A stretch of 36,309 bases of DNA from Candidatus Acidiflorens stordalenmirensis. GTDB taxonomy: Bacteria; Acidobacteriota; Terriglobia; Terriglobales; Acidobacteriaceae. Under the pieces are notes generated by a model. The model worked only from the letters and a program-made list of their open reading frames with translations, had not been told where the DNA came from and searched no databases. Positions 32,194-36,309 of the stretch are shown in pieces (position 1 is the stretch's first letter; the number at the start of each line of letters is the position of its first letter). A program made the position numbers and the translations under genes. The DNA lies in contig PLIC01000138.1 in the NCBI GenBank assembly GCA_003139995.1, forward strand, positions 5,710-42,018. The letters run 5' to 3'.

Positions 32194-33519
32194 GTGAGCC
32201 CTGCTGAGACCAAGGAAAACGCGACCAAGGAAAGCGCCACGAAACGCGAGATTGAGGTTGAGATTCCGGTCGCGGATGTCAACCGGCAGACCGATTCGCT
32301 GATCCAGAAATATCAGAAGGTGGCGCGCATTCCCGGCTTCCGGAGCGGCCATGTTCCGGCATCGATTATTCGCCAGCGTTTTTCGGAACAGATCAAGACC
32401 GACATGGTCGAGGCGCTGGTCCCGCGCTACTTCCGGCAGGAGGCCGAGAAGCTGGGCATGCATCCGGTATCGCAGCCGCGGGTCACCGACCTGCAACTGC
32501 GCGAGGGCGAGCCGCTGCGCTTCAAAGCCGCCTTTGAGGTGCTGCCGGAAATCAAGCTGGAAGGTTACAAAGAGCTGCGCGCCGAGAAATCGGAGATCGC
32601 GGTTTCCGAGGCCGATGTGGGGCAGGCGCTCGCCGATCTGCGCGAACGCCATGCGAGTTTCAATCCGGTAGAGGGCCGCGCCCTCGCCGATGGCGATTTC
32701 GCGCAAGTCTCGCTCGATGGCAATCCCAAGTCCGTCGAAGGCGTCGAAGGAAAGCCCGGAGGAGAAAAGACCGGCGAAGGCCAGCCCGTTCACATGGATG
32801 AAGTGTTGGTCGAAATCGCGGGCCAGAACACGATGCCGGAATTCACCGAACACCTGCGCGGGACCGTTGTCGGGGATGAGCGGACCTTCGATGTGAACTA
32901 TCCGGAAGACACCGAGGACAAACGCCTGGCGGGGAAGACGTTCAGTTATGCGGTGAAGGTGCAGGCGATCAAACAGAAGAGCTTGCCGGAACTGAACGAC
33001 GAGTTCGCCAAGCAACTGGGCGAATTCCAGACAATGGACGACTTACGGAAGGCCATTCGCGAGCAAATCGAATCCGAGCGCAAGCACCAGGCGGAACGCG
33101 ATGCCAAGGAAAAGCTGGTGGGAGAACTGATTCAGCGGAATGATTTTGAGGTGCCCGATTCGTTGATCGAACAGCAGATTGACATACGGCTGGAGCGCGG
33201 ACTGCGCGCGCTGGCGGCGCAGGGTCTGACCGCCGAGCAAATGAAGAAAATGGATGTGGCGCGTCTGCGCGCGGGGCAGCGCGAGCAGGCGATCCACGAT
33301 GTAAAAGCCGCGCTGCTGCTCGAAAGAGTAGCGGAAGAAGAGAATGTGCAGGTCAGCGATGAAGAACTGAGTCAGGAATTGGAAGCGCTGGCCAGACAAT
33401 CGAAACAGACATCCGAAGCAGTGCGCGCTCGTTTGGCACGGGATGGGGGAATCGATAGGATTAAGACAAGACTCCGCAACGAGAAGACCCTCGAATTTCT
33501 GTATCGCCAGTCCGCGTAA
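32194..33519 (+). CDS. tig: Trigger factor (ribosome-associated chaperone)
   Basis: GTG 32194, after GGAAAGGT, is the most likely start and gives 441 residues. A TTG at 32086 lies in the promoter and would add 36 unlikely residues. The N-terminal ribosome-binding domain has the signature IPGFRSGHVPASII (the GFRxGxxP loop). A peptidyl-prolyl isomerase-type middle domain follows (about 150-245, carrying a small Gly/Lys-rich insert, GVEGKPGGEKTGEG). The C-terminal substrate-binding arms have helical segments such as NDEFAKQLGEFQTMDDLRKA. The protein meets nascent chains at the ribosome exit. Downstream clpP, clpX and lon complete the quality-control operon. Confidence 0.95.
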   Translation: MSPAETKENATKESATKREIEVEIPVADVNRQTDSLIQKYQKVARIPGFRSGHVPASIIRQRFSEQIKTDMVEALVPRYFRQEAEKLGMHPVSQPRVTDLQLREGEPLRFKAAFEVLPEIKLEGYKELRAEKSEIAVSEADVGQALADLRERHASFNPVEGRALADGDFAQVSLDGNPKSVEGVEGKPGGEKTGEGQPVHMDEVLVEIAGQNTMPEFTEHLRGTVVGDERTFDVNYPEDTEDKRLAGKTFSYAVKVQAIKQKSLPELNDEFAKQLGEFQTMDDLRKAIREQIESERKHQAERDAKEKLVGELIQRNDFEVPDSLIEQQIDIRLERGLRALAAQGLTAEQMKKMDVARLRAGQREQAIHDVKAALLLERVAEEENVQVSDEELSQELEALARQSKQTSEAVRARLARDGGIDRIKTRLRNEKTLEFLYRQSA

Positions 33520-33594
33520 TTAAAGATGCGGACCATCTCAATCCTCCCCTGGGCCGACGAGACCGAGTTCAGGGCAGGAGCGTGGAAAGGGTGA

Positions 33595-34191
33595 ATGATG
33601 CTGGTACCGATGGTGATCGAGCAAACCGGACGGGGCGAACGGGCGTATGACATTTATTCCCGTCTCCTCCGCGACAATATCGTCTTTATTGGCACGCCGA
33701 TCGACGACAATATCGCCAACGTGGTAATCGCCCAGATGCTGTTCCTGGCGCAGGAAGACCCTGAAAAAGACATCCAGCTCTACATCAACTCGCCGGGCGG
33801 GTCGATTACGGCGGGCATGGCGATCTACGACACGATGCAGTACGTAAAGAACGACGTGACCACGATCTGCATCGGTCAGGCCGCTTCCATGGCGGCGCTG
33901 CTGCTTTCGGCGGGCGCGGTCAAAAAGCGGCTGGCGCTGCCGAATTCGCGCATCCTGATCCACCAGCCCTCGATGGGCGGGCTCTCCGGACAAGCGACCG
34001 ACATTGACATTCATGCCCGCGAGATTTTGCGCATGCGCGAGATTACTAATCAGTTACTGGCCAAGCACACCGGCCAAAAGCTGGATAAAGTGGAGAAGGA
34101 CGTGGAGCGCGACTTCATCATGAATTCGCAGCAGGCTAAGGAATACGGAATCATTGACGATATTATTTATAAGACGAGAGAGAAGGTATGA
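33595..34191 (+). CDS. clpP: ATP-dependent Clp protease proteolytic subunit
   Basis: The 198-residue serine peptidase has the canonical start [20 protein letters not shown]. The catalytic triad is Ser98 in GQAASMAA, His123 in [11 protein letters not shown] and Asp173 in [16 protein letters not shown] precedes the double ATG at 33595/33598. It assembles into a tetradecamer and is fed by ClpX, encoded next. Confidence 0.97.
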   Translation: MMLVPMVIEQTGRGERAYDIYSRLLRDNIVFIGTPIDDNIANVVIAQMLFLAQEDPEKDIQLYINSPGGSITAGMAIYDTMQYVKNDVTTICIGQAASMAALLLSAGAVKKRLALPNSRILIHQPSMGGLSGQATDIDIHAREILRMREITNQLLAKHTGQKLDKVEKDVERDFIMNSQQAKEYGIIDDIIYKTREKV

Positions 34192-34203
34192 TCGGCAGCT
34201 CGT

Positions 34204-34259
34204 GACGATCGTCCCGTAGACGGTCGTGCGAGTAGACGATCGTCCAGTCGACGATCAGT
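34204..34259. repeat. Imperfect 15/16-bp tandem repeat between clpP and clpX
   Basis: Four units start at 34204, 34219, 34235 and 34250. Two contain the perfect 10-base palindrome GACGATCGTC, and the others are GACGGTCGTG and GACGATCAGT. The array occupies part of the 171-base gap before clpX. Confidence 0.8.
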
Positions 34260-34362
34260 GCCAGCAGGTCTCGGCGTTAGCGGAGCCGGCCGTGGGCTGA
34301 AAAGCAGCACCAGGAGCAGGAAGCCAGCCGCGGCTAGGCCGCCAGAAAAGGAGTAAGGCCGG

Positions 34363-35643
<1,281 letters not shown>

Positions 35644-35668
35644 ACGCGACCAGAGACGGGAGACTGAG

Positions 35669-36309
35669 TTGTCGAACCCCAAGGAAAAGTTTGAGAGCAA
35701 GAAACTGCCCATGATGCCCATTCGGGATGTGGTCATCTTCCCCTATATGATGACTCCGTTCGTGGTGGGCCGGGAGTCGAGCGTGCGCGCGCTCGAAGAA
35801 GCTCTCGCAAGCGATAAGAAGATATTTCTCGCCACCCAGCACGATGCCAGTATCGATGAGCCCAAGGCCGGAGACATCTTTCAGGTCGGCACCATCGTCA
35901 ACATCGTGCAGAGCCTGAAGCTTCCCGACGGGAACATCAAGGTGCTGGTCGAAGGCATCGAGCGCGCCAAGATCCTGCAGGTCGCGGAAACCGAAGGCTT
36001 TCTCGAGGCAACCGTTCGCGTCGCGCGTTACGCCACCGAGACCACGGCGCAGATTGAAGCGGGCATGCAGCGCGTCACCGGAATGTTCGAGCAATATGTA
36101 AAGCTTTGCCAGTCGTTGAACTACGAAACCATGATCGCGGCCGTTCGCATGGAAGATCCGGCGAAGCTGACCGACACCATCGCCGCCAACCTGCAGCTCT
36201 CGATTGAAGAGAAGCAGGGACTGCTCGAAATCTTCGATCCCGCCGAGCGTTTGAACCGCATCGGCGACGTGCTCGACGTGGAAATCGAAAAGCTCAACAT
36301 GGACCGCAC
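35669..36309 (+). CDS. lon: Lon protease, N-terminal part (cut by window end)
   Basis: The frame is open from TTG 35669 (preceded by GGGAGA) to the last base, giving 213 full codons. The LON N-terminal substrate-binding domain is clear: KKLPMMPIRDVVIFPYMMTP, VGRESSVRALEEALASDKKI, then DGNIKVLVEGIERAKILQVA. The AAA+ and Ser-Lys protease domains lie beyond the window. The start codon is 25 bases after the clpX stop, consistent with co-transcription. Lon degrades misfolded and regulatory proteins in the cytosol. Confidence 0.95.
   Translation, partial: MSNPKEKFESKKLPMMPIRDVVIFPYMMTPFVVGRESSVRALEEALASDKKIFLATQHDASIDEPKAGDIFQVGTIVNIVQSLKLPDGNIKVLVEGIERAKILQVAETEGFLEATVRVARYATETTAQIEAGMQRVTGMFEQYVKLCQSLNYETMIAAVRMEDPAKLTDTIAANLQLSIEEKQGLLEIFDPAERLNRIGDVLDVEIEKLNMDR

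Overview
This is a GC-rich bacterial chromosome segment that most likely comes from Acidobacteriota, class Terriglobia (Koribacter/Sulfotelmatobacter-like). Three things suggest this: the tig-clpP-clpX-lon block, a PadR regulator translationally coupled to a multi-TM protein, and several short palindromic intergenic repeat families of the kind seen in that phylum (for example the family whose minus-strand translation reads RSFAALRMTTQ). The assignment is inference from gene content and repeat style, not from a search. I see no tRNA, rRNA, CRISPR array, prophage or intact insertion sequence.

Layout. 1-2442: the 3' end of a nucleotide-sugar dehydrogenase, glgC (ADP-glucose pyrophosphorylase) and a class I methyltransferase. 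2648-7149, minus strand: a small secreted protein, a Ycf48/BNR-type beta-propeller and an outer-membrane OmpA-like protein; the last two each end in a clear intrinsic terminator. 7448-10846: an NtrC-type sigma-54 activator followed by its NtrB-like membrane histidine kinase. 11023-16014: a NIPSNAP protein, a secreted YXWGXW-type protein, a lipoprotein, a padR plus membrane-protein operon, and an orphan DUF3471 fragment. 16037-22664: a membrane GAF histidine kinase, a PAS-kinase-receiver hybrid, a second sigma-54 activator, and a small protein that looks like a degenerate receiver joined to a DHp-like helix pair. 22809-31887: murB, a small unknown protein, a beta-barrel protein, a spermidine-synthase-like membrane protein, an M16 peptidase, rlmN and a family 5 uracil-DNA glycosylase. 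32194-36309: tig-clpP-clpX-lon, the cytosolic protein folding and proteolysis block, with lon cut by the window edge.

The unusual content is mostly repeats. A 116-bp MITE-like element is present twice, each time between convergent genes. Heptanucleotide tandem arrays occur at three sites, and one forms a 23-bp hairpin between the activator and kinase genes. A 51-bp palindrome (17 codons) sits in frame inside rlmN, beside an acidic insert. A 15-bp minisatellite (5 units) lies in frame in the dimerisation domain of a histidine kinase. A REP-like repeat supplies the stop codon of the spermidine-synthase-like gene. The best candidate for an undescribed signalling component is the receiver/DHp-like protein at 22143-22664. 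It has no ATPase domain, lies directly behind a hybrid kinase and a sigma-54 activator, and has a near-consensus -24/-12 promoter just upstream.
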